From positions 124,001 through 188,000 of the forward strand of contig JAWPHD010003071.1 in the NCBI GenBank assembly GCA_037043455.1: a stretch of 64,000 nt of DNA, in the 5' to 3' direction. How positions within the stretch are numbered: position 1 is the first letter of the stretch; the number at the start of each line of letters is the position of its first letter. Of this stretch, positions 45,119 through 57,676 are shown piece by piece. The position numbers and the translations under genes were made by a program. The notes under the pieces are model-generated. The model saw only the letters and a program-made list of their open reading frames with translations. It did not search any database and was not told where the DNA came from. Source of the stretch: Cyrtodaria siliqua (Eukaryota > Mollusca > Bivalvia > Adapedonta > Hiatellidae).

Positions 45119-48049
45119 ATGCCAAAAAAGAAAAATGTCCCATGGTGGAATTCTGAATGCAAACAGGCGGTTAAAAAACGCAAATACATGTTGAATAAAT
45201 TAAAAAAAGACCCATCTGAAACAAATCTATTTAACTTTAAAAATGCATAGCTTGATTCTAAAAATATTATAACATTAGCGAAGAAAAGTAATTGGGAAGA
45301 ATTTATAAATACCTGTTCTTTAAAACAAAGTAACACTAAAACTTTTTGGACAAAGATTAATAAAATACGTGGAAAATCATCTTCCTCAGTGCCACTGTTA
45401 AAAACAAATCTTCACTATGCAACAACGAATAAAGATAAAGCTAACATGTTGGCCAAGCATTACGCCCAAGTTTCGAGTAAGGACAATCTTCCTAAAACTA
45501 CAAATGACTTCCAAGATAATTTTGAAACTGATTTTAACAATAAAATTAATAACGACATTCAAGAGGATACAGACCCTACTCTTAATCTCCCCTTTAATAT
45601 ACTGGAACTTAGAGATGCAATTAATAGCAGAAAAAATTCCGCCGTGGGACCTGACAAAATTTCCTATCAGCTATTTAAACACATGCCTGAATCCACCCTA
45701 AGTATTTGGCTTCTCCTTTATAATAAAATCTGGACTTCCAAAACCTATCCGGTCTCCTGGAAACTGGCCTGTGTTATCCCGATTAAAAAACCCTATAAGG
45801 ACTCTAATGACCCCAAATCCTATAGACCCATAAGCTTAACTTCTCACCCTAGTAAATTAATGGAATATATGGTCAAAAATCGATTAGAACACTTCCTAGA
45901 AACAAAACACTTATTAAATAAATTTCAATCAGGTTTCAGGAAGGGCCGCAGTACACAAGATCAGTTGGCCAGATTACAACATGATATAATATTTGCAAAA
46001 AACATTGGCCATTCTGTAATTGCTATATTTTTAGATTTACAAGCAGCATTTGACCTTGCTTGGAATATAGGAATTCTTACTAAATTATTTAATTTTGGCA
46101 TTAGAGGAAATTGCTTCTCCTTCATTAAGGCCTTTCTTCAGGACAGGAAGATACAAGTTAAGGTGGATGACTCTCTCTCCGATGAAGAATCATTAGAGAG
46201 AGGTACTCCCCAAGGTTCCATAATATCCCCCCTTCTTTTTAATATTCTCATTAACGACCTGCCAGATATTGTAAAAGACACTGGCATGGTTGTTAGCCAA
46301 TTTGCCGATGATAGCAGCACGTGGGTAACAGGAAATTTTTTAAATAAACTACAAACTAAAGCTCAAAAGGGCCTAAATTTAATATGGGAATGGGCAAAAA
46401 AATGGGGCTTCAAATTATCACCTAATAAGACAGTGGGAATTATTTTTGGCAATACCCCCCGTGAATCTGTCGACCTTTTTCTAGGTGACACTAAAATTAT
46501 ATTCAGTAAAACAGCCACATTTTTAGGCATGATTTTTGATAGAAGACTAAACTTTACAACACATATACACAATTAAATAGCTAAATGTGAGAAAGATTTA
46601 AATTTATTAAGAATGTTAAAAGGAACGGATTTTGGATCAGATAGAAAATCTCTAATTATATTATTTAAAACCCTTATTAGACCAAAAATAGATTATGGTT
46701 TCCACGTTTATTCATGTGCTTCTTCCTCATTATTACAGCAACTTGATATAATTCAAAACAAAGCTTTAAGGATAGCACTAGGCGCACTTAAATCTACCCC
46801 AAAACATATTTTAGAACACGAGGCGGGAGTTCTCCCCCTCCATTTACATAGAGAAGAGCAGATGCTGAGATACTGGTCTAGATCCCAGACTAATAAATTA
46901 ACTAATCCTGTCAATGACATTATTAAACCTACTTATTGTAAAAATAAATTCAAAGATAGGCCCAAACCCTTTGGTTCAGTCACATTTAATCTTGTTGAAG
47001 AATACAACTTAAATGATATAAACATTTCAGACTCTAGTAAAAAAGATATTCCCCCATGGACTTTACTTACTCCAATAGTGGATATAAACCTTTCGAATAT
47101 GATTAGTAAACAAGACAACCAACAAGTTATTAAGTTGGCCTTCAACGAAGCTATAGATAATAAATATAATTCTCATATCAACATTTATACAGATGGATCA
47201 AAAGACCCAAATACCGGTAGAGTAGCATCTGCTTTTGTCATTCCAACTTTAAATATCACAAAAACAAAAAGATTTACAGATGGATTATCAATATTTACTG
47301 CTGAGCTGATTGCGATAAAAAATTCTCTCAAATGGATATACAAAAACAAACCCCCATACTCAGTTATATTTTCGGACTCTCTATCCAGTTTAACAGCAAT
47401 AAGGGATAGAACTAGTAAATCAAGGCCGGACCTAATTTCAGATATTTTAATTCAGATTAATGATTGCAACCTCTCAAACCTCTCAGTTACATTCGAGTGG
47501 TGTTCGGCCCATGTCCAAATACCTGGAAATGAAAAAGCAGACCTTGCTTGTAAGGCAGGTCTAAATAATATATTAATTGATCAACCTGTCCCATTAGCCC
47601 CTTCAGAAATATACTCCATCATCCATAAAACAATTAACATGAAATTAAACCATTTTCTAACTGAACAAACAAATAAATATAATACTATTACAAGGCTTAG
47701 CAATAATTTTAGAAATCATGATCTTTTTTCAACTAATAAATTAATAAATAAAGATATCACTAGATTGAGAATGGGATACAATCTACTACCAGCAAGCATG
47801 GGAAGCCATATAATAAAAGATCTACATAAAGATTGCCCCTCTTGCTCTGTCCCATTCACCACTGAACATTTCCTTCTCGATTGTGATCAGCTAGATGCAA
47901 CCCGAGATAATTTAAAATTTAAACTTCATCAATTATCTATTCCGTTTAACCTTACAAATATTCTAGATCCTGAAAAACGATATAGACAAATAGTTTTTAG
48001 TGTGCTTAGTGACTTCATTAAGGATTCACATTTCCAAAAGAAGATATAA
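45119..48049 (+). pseudogene. Non-LTR retrotransposon ORF2, reverse transcriptase and RNase H (broken)
   Basis: One frame, interrupted by TAG at 45248 and TAA at 46574. It opens with PWWNSEC, typical between endonuclease and RT. RT motifs follow in order: SYRPISLTSHPSKLMEYMV, SGFRKGRSTQDQL, GTPQGSIISPLLFNILIND and QFADDSS. A type I RNase H domain follows with IYTDGSKD, FTAELIAIK, IFSDSLSSL and CSAHVQIPGNEKAD, holding the Asp/Glu catalytic set. A C-terminal C-x2-C...H...C knuckle (CPSCSVPFTTEHFLLDC) completes it. RNase H after RT places it in the I/Jockey group of LINEs, probably I-like. With a frameshift and two stops the copy is inactive. Confidence 0.92.
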
Positions 48050-49690
48050 CTTCTTGTGTCTTAGCTGGATATATCATATATACAGATTATGTGTATAACA
48101 GCAATACCTATTCATGAGTCTTATGTTCCCTTATATTCCTGTTAGTATTATACAGTATAATCATCTTCAGACTACTAGAAATAACAAGTTATTAATTGTA
48201 TAGCTACAATATGGGACTGATCCGGTGGACGCGCTGGGGCGATTTTTGAGTCTGATGACAACGCAGGCACAGCGGTCCAGGATCAGTCACGTATTCTCTC
48301 ATATATTTAATGGGAGTTATATGTTCATTTCTCTATATACCCCTTTTAGCCCCAATCTATTTATATTAACACCTACAGTAAAATCATCAATTAAATGTAA
48401 CCCACATTTCGCCTGACCTTTCCCACTCCCATATGTTTTAGAATTTGGACTGATATATACTCTGTCCATATTTAATTAATAATCTATCACTGATGGGGAA
48501 TAACTTAGACTCATCAGTGGGTACAAACTCTGTATTAAAAATACAGACAGTTTACTACCTCCAATTGGAATAGACCTCATTTTTAACATATTTTTTCTTC
48601 TGTGAAGACGAGCATCGGCCGTTAATCTGTTCCTAATGGATACTTGAGACTAAGCAGTCCCATTGGATTCACGGGATACTATATCTTTTAATTAACTTTA
48701 AACATCGGCATTTTGTAATGGACTAACGTCCGCCCTGCCCTATTTACAATGTAAGAGGTTTTAATCATATTATCTTATGTTGGATTTTAGTATGGTAAAT
48801 CGTTCCTTACGAACCCATGCTTGATTAACGACAGCTGCTCGACTTTTCTGTCTATATAGTAACAATATATTGTATGTCCCCACCGGTACCGCTGTGTGAT
48901 TTTAATAATTATCCGTTTTTATATGATAAGATAATAGAAATTCCTGGCTGTCCGATTTATTTGTATATATGCTTAGTTTTATGTCGACAGCTGGGAAGAA
49001 AACATTTTTTAGTCTTGTCAGATGCATACATTGGGATAGGGTGGTAATATTATTAACATGTAAATCTTATGTATACTTCTACCCCGTGCCCTCCCCAGTG
49101 TGGCCTCCTAGCGGCTTTGGTGGAGGGACACACTCCACTTGATGTGCTTACTCTCATAGCGCACGCCTCATTTGGCTTCGTTTTATATTGAGAGATCTGG
49201 AGTGATGTCCTACTAACAACACTGGGTTATTTTATTTTATTTTATTGTGTTTTAAAAATATATGCTTACATCTATAGATGTCCATTCCTTTTGGAAGGGA
49301 GCACGAGGCAGATAAAACATGGAGTATGTATATATGTAAATATTAAGATAGAATAATTTTTAAAAAAGAAATGGTGACGCGCTGGCGTTGGAATATATTG
49401 TTTCCTTAATTTAAACTTAAAATAATAAATAGACCAACCAGAGCTTAATATAAACATCCAAGGGCAGTTAATATAATATATTATTTTTAATCTAATCGCC
49501 TTCTGAATTTCACGGCCAATCCTATACAACTGACACAGTTGTCTACCTGGTTCTTGCCATTATTGAAACAACTACTCCCCTACAATTTCCCCTTCAAACA
49601 ATTTTAACCACCTACTGAAAAGCTCGCCAAAAGGCCTAGTGCCATAGGGCGAGCAAAAATAAAAACTATCACTCACTCGCTCTTCTAGGC
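48050..49690 (+). mobile_element. 3' untranslated region of the retrotransposon
   Basis: No reading frame of note. It contains GGACTGATCCGGTGGACGCG and GGTGGAGGGACACACTCCAC, and then TGAAAAGCTCGCCAAAAGGC with a GCTCGCC...GGCGAGC stem near 49620-49655. No poly(A) or simple-repeat end is seen before the second 106-bp repeat. Confidence 0.6.
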
Positions 49691-49796
49691 AGACTGGAAT
49701 TGACCGTCTTAACGTGCATTACACTTTTAATTTGAATGGAATTACCTTCAATTTTCATAACTGTATGATACTGGACTTTACCAAATAGTTTATTAT
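49691..49796 (+). repeat. 106-bp direct repeat, downstream copy
   Basis: Perfect match to 44147-44252. It is preceded by CTCTTCTAGGCA, which is also found at 43616 next to a shorter GACTGGAATTGA copy. After the repeat the sequence differs from the upstream context. Confidence 0.9.
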
Positions 49797-50019
49797 TTTA
49801 CCTTGAAAGGAATTACCTTTCATGTGCATCCATTTTGGATAAGTAACTTTTCTATCGACGTTTAATTTTCTTGGAGTATGAGACCGTGATATAGAACTGT
49901 ATGTTAGGAATACCGATGTACATTATAACAGTGTTTATATTATTAAAGAAGTTGTCATTGAAAACCTACGTGTCCATTATTTCAACCTTTGAATTCACAC
50001 CAACTGGGCAGGCATAATA
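49797..50019. other. Right flank of the retrotransposon block
   Basis: AT-rich sequence ending TTATTAAAGAAGTTGTCATT and CCTTTGAATTCACACC before the 39-bp array restarts. It might be the true 3' end of an inserted element. Confidence 0.4.
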
Positions 50020-52625
50020 GATACACTACAAAACTGACACTTACAACATAATATGGGTGATAAACTACAAAACTGACACTTACAATATAATATGTTTGAT
50101 AAACTACAAAACTGACACTTACAACATAATATGGGTGATACGCTACAAAACTGACACTTACAACATAATATGGGTGATAAACTACAAAACTGACACTTAC
50201 AACATAATATGGGTGATAAACTACAAAACTGACACTTACAACATAATATGGGTGATACGCTACAAAACTGACACTTACACAACATAATATGGGTGATACG
50301 CTACAAAACTGACACTTACAATATAATATGGGTGATACGCTACAAAACTGATACTTACAACATAATATGGGTGATACACTACAAAACTGACACTTACAAC
50401 ATAATATAGGTGATACACTACAAAACTGACACAATATAATATTGGTGATACACTACAAAACCGACACAACATAATATGGGTGATACACTACAAAACTGAC
50501 ACTTACAATATAATATGGGTGATACGCTACAAAACTGACACTTACAATATAATATTGGTGATACACTACAAAACTGACACAACATAATATGGGTGATACA
50601 CTACAAAACTGACACTTACAACATAATATGGGTGATACACTACAAAACTGACACTTACAACATAATATGGGTGATACACTACAAAACTGACACTTACAAC
50701 ATAATATGAGTGATACGCTACAAAACTGACACTTACAACATAATATAGGTGATACACTACAAAACTGACACAACATAATATGGGTGATACACTACAAAAC
50801 TGACACTTACAACATAATATGGGTGATACACTACAAAACTGACACTTACAACATAATATGGGTGATACACTACAAAACTGACACTTACAGCATAATATGG
50901 GTGATACGCTACAAAACTGACACTTACAACATTATATGGGTGATACACTACAAAACTGACACAACATAATATGGGTGATACACTACAAAACTGACACTTA
51001 CAACATAATATGGGTGATACACTACAAAACTGACACTTACAACATAATATGGGTGATACGCTACAAAACTGACACTTACAACATAATACGGGTGATACAC
51101 TACAAAACTGACACTTACAACATAATATGGGTGATACGCTACAAAACTGACACTTACAACATAATATGGGTGATACACTACAAAACTGACACTTACAACA
51201 TAAAATTGGTGATACACTACAAAACTGACACAACATAATATGGGTGATACACTACAAAACTGACACTTACAACATAATATGGGTGATACACTACAAAACT
51301 GACACTTACAACATAATATGGGTGATACACTACAAAACTGACACTTACAACATAATATGGGTGATACGCTACAAAACTGACACTTACAACATAATATGGG
51401 TGATACGCTACAAAACTGACACTTACAACATAATATTGGTGATACACTACAAAACTGACACTTACAACATAATATTGGTGATACACTACAAAACTGACAC
51501 AACATAATATGGGTGATACACTACAAAACTGACACTTACAACAAAATATTGGTGATACACTACAAAACTGACACAACATAATATGGGTGATACACTACAA
51601 AACTGACACTTACAACATAATATTGGTGATACACTACAAAACTGACACAACATAATATAGGTGATACGCTACAAAACTGACACTTACAACATAATATGGG
51701 TGATACGCTACAAAACTGACACTTACAACATAATATTGGTGATACACTACAAAACTGACACAACATAATATGGGTGATACACTACAAAACTGACACTTAC
51801 AACATAATATTGGTGATACACTACAAAACTGACACAACATAATATGGGTGATACACTACAAAACTGACACTTACAACATAATATTGGTGATACACTACAA
51901 AACTGACACAACATAATATAGGTGATACGCTACAAAACTGACACTTACAACATAATATGGGTGATACGCTACAAAACTGACACTTACAACATAATATGGG
52001 TGATACACTACAAAACTGACACTTACAACATAATATGGGTGACACTTACAACATAATATGGGTGATAAACTACAAAACTGACACTTACAATATAATATGT
52101 TTGATAAACTACAAAACTGACACTTACAACATAATATGGGTGATACGCTACAAAACTGACACTTACAACATAATATGGGTGATAAACTACAAAACTGACA
52201 CTTACAACATAATATGGGTGATAAACTACAAAACTGACACTTACAACATAATATGGGTGATACGCTACAAAACTGACACTGACACAACATAATATGGGTG
52301 ATACGCTACAAAACTGACACTTACAATATAATATGGGTGATACGCTACAAAACTGACACTTACAACATAATATGGGTGATACACTACAAAACTGACACTT
52401 ACAACATAATATAGGTGATGCACTACAAAACTGACACAATATAATATTGGTGATACACTACAAAACCGACACAACATAATATGGGTGATACGCTACAAAA
52501 CTGACATTTACAACATCATATGGGTGATACATTACAAAACGGACACTTACAACATAATATGGGTGATACACTACATAACGGACACTTACAACATAATTAT
52601 GGTGATGCACTACAAAACTGACTCT
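50020..52625. repeat. 39-bp minisatellite, right block (~68 copies)
   Basis: Same unit as the left block, mostly in the CACTAC and CGCTAC/AAAACTGAC forms, plus a 35-bp form lacking four bases (CTGACACAACATAATATGGG). The 39+35 pair makes a 74-bp dimer that recurs between ~51200 and 51960. The 35-bp units break the reading frame. About 450 bp at 50047-50500 recurs at 52054-52500, including the rare TTTGATAAACTAC copy. The last units near 52560-52620 are degenerate. Confidence 0.95.
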
Positions 52626-52817
52626 TACACACCTTAAAACACTTAAAAAAATAATAATATTTAAATAAATATTTTTGGGGAGCCCCGAAAGCAGTTATAG
52701 GGTCGAGGCCTAAAAAATAGGGGACCAAAAATGAAACTATATTTCTTTGGCCTTATCTTCGACTTAAACTGCAGACATTTTATTTGTCTCCATATAACAT
52801 ATGTATTATTTATTCAC

Positions 52818-52944
52818 CTGTTTTTCCAGAATGAACCATTCACCAACGAAATGTTCCACTAGTTCTAGAGCAGTCAATCGATGTTTTTCCACTTCAAGTG
52901 CTGTTAAGTGTATGCTTGTTTTAAATAAACTATCATCAACAAAC
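52818..52944 (-). CDS. VWDE-like gene, exon 7
   Basis: Minus-strand exon of 127 bp with acceptor TTTATTGTTATAG and donor AAACAG/GTGAAT. Its first base completes the Trp codon from exon 6 (TG+G), and it ends in phase 0. It encodes FVDDSLFKTSIHLTALEVEK, then HRLTALELVEHFVGEWFILEKQ in two parts (HRLTALELVEHF and VGEWFILEKQ). 'W-F-V-D-D' at the exon 6/7 junction is a common motif in this part of VWDE-type proteins. No Cys is present. The 13.9-kb intron after it holds the entire 39-bp array and the retrotransposon. Confidence 0.78.
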
Positions 52945-53661
52945 CTATAACAATAAAAACACAAAACGTGTTAACAGTAAACATGTAATTATCTCTATTT
53001 AGATAATCCATTTGTATACTAAATCAACTAATAAATGTTAATATAAAAATACATGTTAATGCACCGATAACTACACGTACATGTACTTATTAGCATGGTG
53101 TTCTATGATATCATGGTACTTAAATGGTTTGATAAAAAAATAACTGCAAACAATATCTAAAGAAAAAGGAAACTCAGATACTTTCTGTGACCCTTCTACT
53201 AAATTGTTATGATAAAAAATGTAATAAATTTTACGTACACATTTCAGAATTAGATTGAAAAGAAGGGTACCCTCATTGAGCTTATTATTTTAAAAGTTCT
53301 ATGGTATCAAGGTATGCACATATTGTGTATCCTGTATTTGTTAGTAACTGGTATAAGATTCAATGAGTGACCATTTCTAGAAACAATAATGTACAATAGA
53401 CTCATCAGACTAAAAATTAATGAATTTTATAACCTTCAAGTAATGGAAAATGCATTTATAGAGACTATGGGGTGATGAATTTTAAAGGCAACATTTTTGC
53501 ATTATTTTGAAATTTCCTTTTATTCATGATAAATATAATTATTTTATTATATGCACCTAAAGTCATCACATCTCCTATTTTAGCAGAGATGCATACTGTT
53601 TTATAGATTGGACTCTACCGTGATACCATAGAACCCTAGAACCCTTGATATCATAGGAAGC
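52945..53661. other. Intron sequence, nothing recognised
   Basis: AT-rich sequence between exon 7 and the foldback element at 53664. Short phrases such as CATAGAACCCTAGAACCC hint at old repeats but no second copy is clear. Confidence 0.45.
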
Positions 53662-53663
53662 TA

Positions 53664-54230
53664 TTGTTTGGGGCGCTTGTTTCAGCCAAAGGTTTTTTGG
53701 ACTTTTAAGATAAAATTAATCTACTACCTATATAAGTTATATATCAGTGGAACAGACATTTTTAGTGGTAAATAAAAATATCTTACTTTTCAAAATTGGT
53801 TGAGAAATAAAAAATTCATGTGCGAAAGTTAATTTTGATGAGTCATTTTCAATGCAAAATTCTGCTGTATGAAAAATTCGAAAAATATATTTTTTTAGAT
53901 TTTTTATTCAAAAATAGTTTTAAATTGTTGGATATTAGTACATTAAGACACCCTGAAAGTTTTATAACAAAACATCAAGTTTTACTGAAGTTATTTGACA
54001 TTTTGTAATTTTCTGCTGTCCCACCCAACAAGGAATTTACATAGGAAAAGCCCCATCAAAAAATCATTTTGGCTGTAAAATATTTATTTCTCAACTGATT
54101 TTCAAAAGTAAAGTAGTTTTATTTACCACTAAAAATGCCAGTTCTAATGATATATAACTGATGTACATATTATTTAAATTGCTCGAGTTACTGAAGAGAA
54201 ACCTTTGGCTGAAACAAGCGCCCCAAACAA
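53664..54230. mobile_element. Foldback MITE, 567 bp, TA-flanked
   Basis: Starts TTGTTTGGGGCGCTTGTTTC and ends with the complement (AAGCGCCCCAAACAA). TA lies on both sides (53662-53663 and 54231-54232). The inverted arms extend ~155-165 bp with moderate divergence (TTTTAGTGGTAAATAAAA / TTTATTTACCACTAAAAA). The centre is ~250 bp. No transposase is seen. TA target sites point to the Tc1/mariner-type group, but no family is recognised. Confidence 0.8.
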
Positions 54231-54234
54231 TAGT

Positions 54235-55115
54235 ATACTACAGCTACTACTATTTAGGGTTTATATACGGTTTATGTATTTACTCATGGTCAATGAAAAC
54301 GCACAACAAAACAAATTATTTCAAAAGTTAGAATTTGAGGCATTTTGGACAAAATATCATATAATCCATATAACGAGTCAATATTTAAAAAGATTTTACG
54401 TGCATATCTGGATTTAGTGCATTCCATATTGTTGTTGTGAAAAATGCACGTGCATTTCCAGGTTTCTTCAGTTACAACGCACAAAGAAACCATTTTCTCA
54501 GAAATATTCATTGCATAATACTGACAAACATCAAACAATAAAAAGGCCAGTAAAAGCAATTGGTATTTATTTCGAGACAGATTAATGCAGCTTGAAATTC
54601 AGATGAACCGTTTTATTTTAATGATTATATGATTATCCATAGTAAACAATGTTAAAAGACAAGAAGGCAAATAATTGCATAAGTGCTGCTTGCCATATAA
54701 TAAATACTGATAAAGGTGATCCTTTGAGAGCAACAAACACAATTAAGAGAATAAAGCCTACTAATAAACATGTAAGACAAGTTAGGTATCATGATTCAAT
54801 ACTTAAAACATAACAAATCTTGGTTGAGCATTTTTTTCCCAAATAGTTTACGAATAATCCAACAGCTTAAACATATGGAGACTAGAATTATCACTGAAAT
54901 ACCACAATACCGCCTTGTCACATAAACATGGCAACACAAGAAAACAATGGTCTAGTTTAAACATATTTATTTCCAATAAATGTACATGGAAATGGGGTCG
55001 GGCCACAAGTTATTACAACATTAGAAATCCGGCCCTCCCACTACAAAATATTCATAAAATTTAGACAATGGCAAACAAATTATTTAAACTACAAAATATC
55101 AAATAAACAGGAAAA
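54235..55115. other. Intron sequence, nothing recognised
   Basis: No exon with acceptable borders or repeat structure seen on either strand. Confidence 0.45.
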
Positions 55116-55119
55116 AACA

Positions 55120-55166
55120 ATAATGAGAGAGAGAGAGAGAGAGGGGAGAGGAGAGGAGAGAGAGTT
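55120..55166. repeat. (GA)n microsatellite
   Basis: GAGAGA run followed by GGGGAGAGGAGAGGAGAGAG immediately before the 161-bp tandem element. Confidence 0.85.
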
Positions 55167-55194
55167 TTCAATATGGTCATGAAGAGGATGCATT

Positions 55195-56592
55195 ATAAAA
55201 AAAAAAATTCGGCAAATTCTAAGTTGTAAAGGGGCCATAATGCCATCAAAAATTTATGGTTTGTAACCAAAGTCGAACTTGACCTGTATTTTATGGTCTT
55301 AAACCCGTGTACCAAAAACTATTTAAATCCGTCGACCCTTTCATGAGTTATCGTCCGGACACCGTTTTTTGGGCATATTCTAAGTTGAAAAGGGGCCATA
55401 ACTCCGTCAAAAATTGGTGGTTTGTAACCAAAGTCGAACTTGACCTGCATTTTATGGTGTTATACCGTGTACCAAATATTATTCAAATCCATCGACCCTT
55501 TCATGAGTTATCGCCCGGACACCGTTTTTGGGCACATTCTAAGTTGAAAAGGCGCCATAACTCCATCAAAAATTGGTGGTTTGTAACCAAAGTCGATTTT
55601 GACCTGTATTTTATGGTCTTAAACCCGTGTACCAAAAACTATTTAAATCCGTCGACCCTTTCATGAGTTATCGTCCGGACATCGTTTTTTGGGCAAATTG
55701 TAAGTTGAAAAGGGGCCATAACTCCGTCAAAAATTGGTGGTTTGTAACCAAAGTCGAACTTGACCTGCATTTTATGGTGTTATACCCGTGTACCAAATAT
55801 TATTTAAATCCGTCGACCCTTTCATGAGTTATCGTCCGGACACCGTTTTTTTGGGCAAATTCTAAGTTGAAAAGGGGCCATAACTCCGTAAAAATTGGTG
55901 GTTTGTAACCAAAGTCGAACTTGACCTGTATTTTATGGTCTTAAACCCGTATACCAAAAACTATTTAAATCCGTTGACCCTTTCATGAGTTATCGTCCGG
56001 ACACCGTTTTTTGGGCAAATTCTAAGTTGAAAAGGGGCCATAACTCCGTCAAAAATTGGTGGTTTGTAACCAAAGTTGAACTTGACCTGCATTTTATGGT
56101 GTTATACCATGTACCAAATATTATTCAAATCCATCGACCCTTTCATGAGTTATCGCCCGGACAACGTTTTTGGGCACATTCTAAGTTGAAAGAGGGCCAT
56201 AACTCCATCAAAAATTGGTGGTTTGTAACCAAAGTCGAACTTGACCTGTATTTTATGGTCTTAAACCCGTGTACCAAAAACTATTTAAATCCGTCGACCC
56301 TTTCATGAGTTATCGTCCGGACACCGTTTGTTGGGCAAATTGTAAGTTGAAAAGGGGCCATAACTCCGTCAAAAATTGGTGGTTTGTAACCAAAGTCGAA
56401 CTTGACCTGCATTTTATGGTGTTATACCCGTGTACCAAATATTATTTAAATCCGTCGACCCTTTCATGAGTTATCATTCGGAAACCAACAGACCGACCGA
56501 TGGACGGACAGACAGACTGACGGACGTACGGACGGACGGACAAGCTCACTCCTATATACACCCCCTAAACTTCGTTTGTGGGGGTATAATCA
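55195..56592 (+). mobile_element. Tandem-repeat element with 161-bp core
   Basis: Eight copies of a ~161-bp unit containing GGGGCCATAACTCCGTCAAA, TGGTTTGTAACCAAAGTCGA, ACTTGACCTGTATTTTATGG and CCCTTTCATGAGTTATCGTC. It ends in a GGACGGACAGACAGACTGAC-type tail and CCCCCTAAACTTCGTTTGTG. Alternating GTCTTAAACC and GTGTTATACC forms make a ~322-bp dimer. Several copies read as similar open frames, but these are fixed by the unit and are not a gene. It has the same array-plus-GGAC-tail design as 7669, 20564 and 33143 but an unrelated core. Confidence 0.75.
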
Positions 56593-56637
56593 TGGTGGGT
56601 TTTCATTGACTGTCCGTATACTTATATTATTTCTTAC

Positions 56638-56770
56638 CATTGAATCTTGTACAGGTATCCCTGTGTAGTGGTAAAATTACATTTGGCTTTTAGAGCAGGT
56701 GGGTCTTCTAAGATATTAGAATACTCCAGAAGCGCTATTACCGTCGGATTGTCAATCATCGCAGGCCCAT
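56638..56770 (-). CDS. VWDE-like gene, exon 6 (first segment after the Ser-Gly exons)
   Basis: Minus-strand exon of 133 bp with acceptor TTTATTCCCATAG and donor CAATG/GTAAGA, phase 1 to 2. Its first two bases complete Asp (G+AT) after a Ser-Gly exon. It encodes GPAMIDNPTVIALLEYSNIL, then EDPPALKAKCNFTTTQGYLY and KIQ. 'D-G-P ... P ... L-x-C-x-F ... Y-x-x-x-W' is the pattern of the N-terminal region of VWDE-type proteins (one Cys, one N-F-T sequon). The phase-1 start is compatible with any one of the Ser-Gly exons upstream, all of which end in phase 1. Confidence 0.8.
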
Positions 56771-56821
56771 CTATGGGAATAAATCAATTTTGAAGCTAGA
56801 CAATTAAGTCATTACATATAT

Positions 56822-56880
56822 ACGTTCATAAAATTATACCTGCCATTACCGTTCATAAAATTATACCTGCCATTACCTGA
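56822..56880. repeat. Tandem duplication of a 29-bp word
   Basis: CGTTCATAAAATTATACCTG followed by CCATTAC is present twice in succession, within the intron just upstream of exon 6. Confidence 0.85.
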
Positions 56881-57159
56881 AATATGCTGATCAACAGACT
56901 TAAAAAAACATGTTAACTGATAAATGTGTTATAAAAAAATATGCCTTATGTATTCAAAACTGTTGATGTTTAAGGTCATTAAACTTTTTCCTTATGTATT
57001 TTTTGAAGATAATTACACAATTTATTAAAAATAAATACGAATAAATGAATATTTGTATTGAAAATCTTGAAAATGTATGTACTTAAACATGAAATTGAAA
57101 CAAACATGCTATTCTTTTTAAAACAATATTGTTGTAACTTGTGGTGACACATTTGCCAT

Positions 57160-57480
57160 ACTAGCTGGGTGTTTAGTTATATATATGTCTATTCAAAGTG
57201 GTCGGTCTGTCCTTGGAACACTGCCATACGATATGTTATTTTAAATAGCCTTGTATTATATATTTTTTATTTGTTTCGTATTTGTTTGTGTAATACATGT
57301 CCTACATCTGATGAAGGCGTAAGCCGAAAGCGCTTGGGTTATTCAAACTATAGCCCTGTGGAAATGTTTTTTTTCCATATATTAGTTATTCTAACATTTT
57401 CGTATCCCCTCGGGGATCTGGTGATTTTTAAGGTATTTTGCAGGTGTATGTATTTTCTCATTCCTTAAATATATATACGG
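57160..57480 (+). repeat. Retroelement-like terminal repeat with hammerhead-like core, copy 1
   Basis: About 320 bp with TCTATTCAAAGTGGTCGGTC, CTGATGAAGGCGTAAGCC-GAAA at 57308-57329, TAACATTTTCGTATCC and GTATGTATTTTCTC. A direct diverged copy is at 58840-59150. CTGATGA, a short stem and GAAA form the conserved core of hammerhead ribozymes, which are known in the terminal repeats of Penelope-like elements. Membership is inferred: no reverse transcriptase is present here. Confidence 0.5.
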
Positions 57481-57676
57481 AAACAATATTAGCGAACTAC
57501 CATTAGAACAGACAACTTTTGGACGAACTACGGCAGGGCACCTAGCTATGATGAGAGACACAGAAATCAAACGTATGCATTCACTTCCTATGAAGGATAG
57601 CTGCAACACATGGTGATATTCTGTATCTCTACATCATAACACATTCGCCTGGAGGCACAATTATTATTAATACATA

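Noticed and set aside
44147..49796. LTR retrotransposon reading of the flanking 106-bp repeats
   Set aside because: The coding part has an AP endonuclease and non-LTR-type RT followed by RNase H, without protease, integrase, primer-binding site or polypurine tract; the repeats also lack TG...CA ends.
55307..56469. Repeated frames ending NPSTLS
   Set aside because: Copies of the same 161-bp monomer in a tandem-repeat element; no independent protein.
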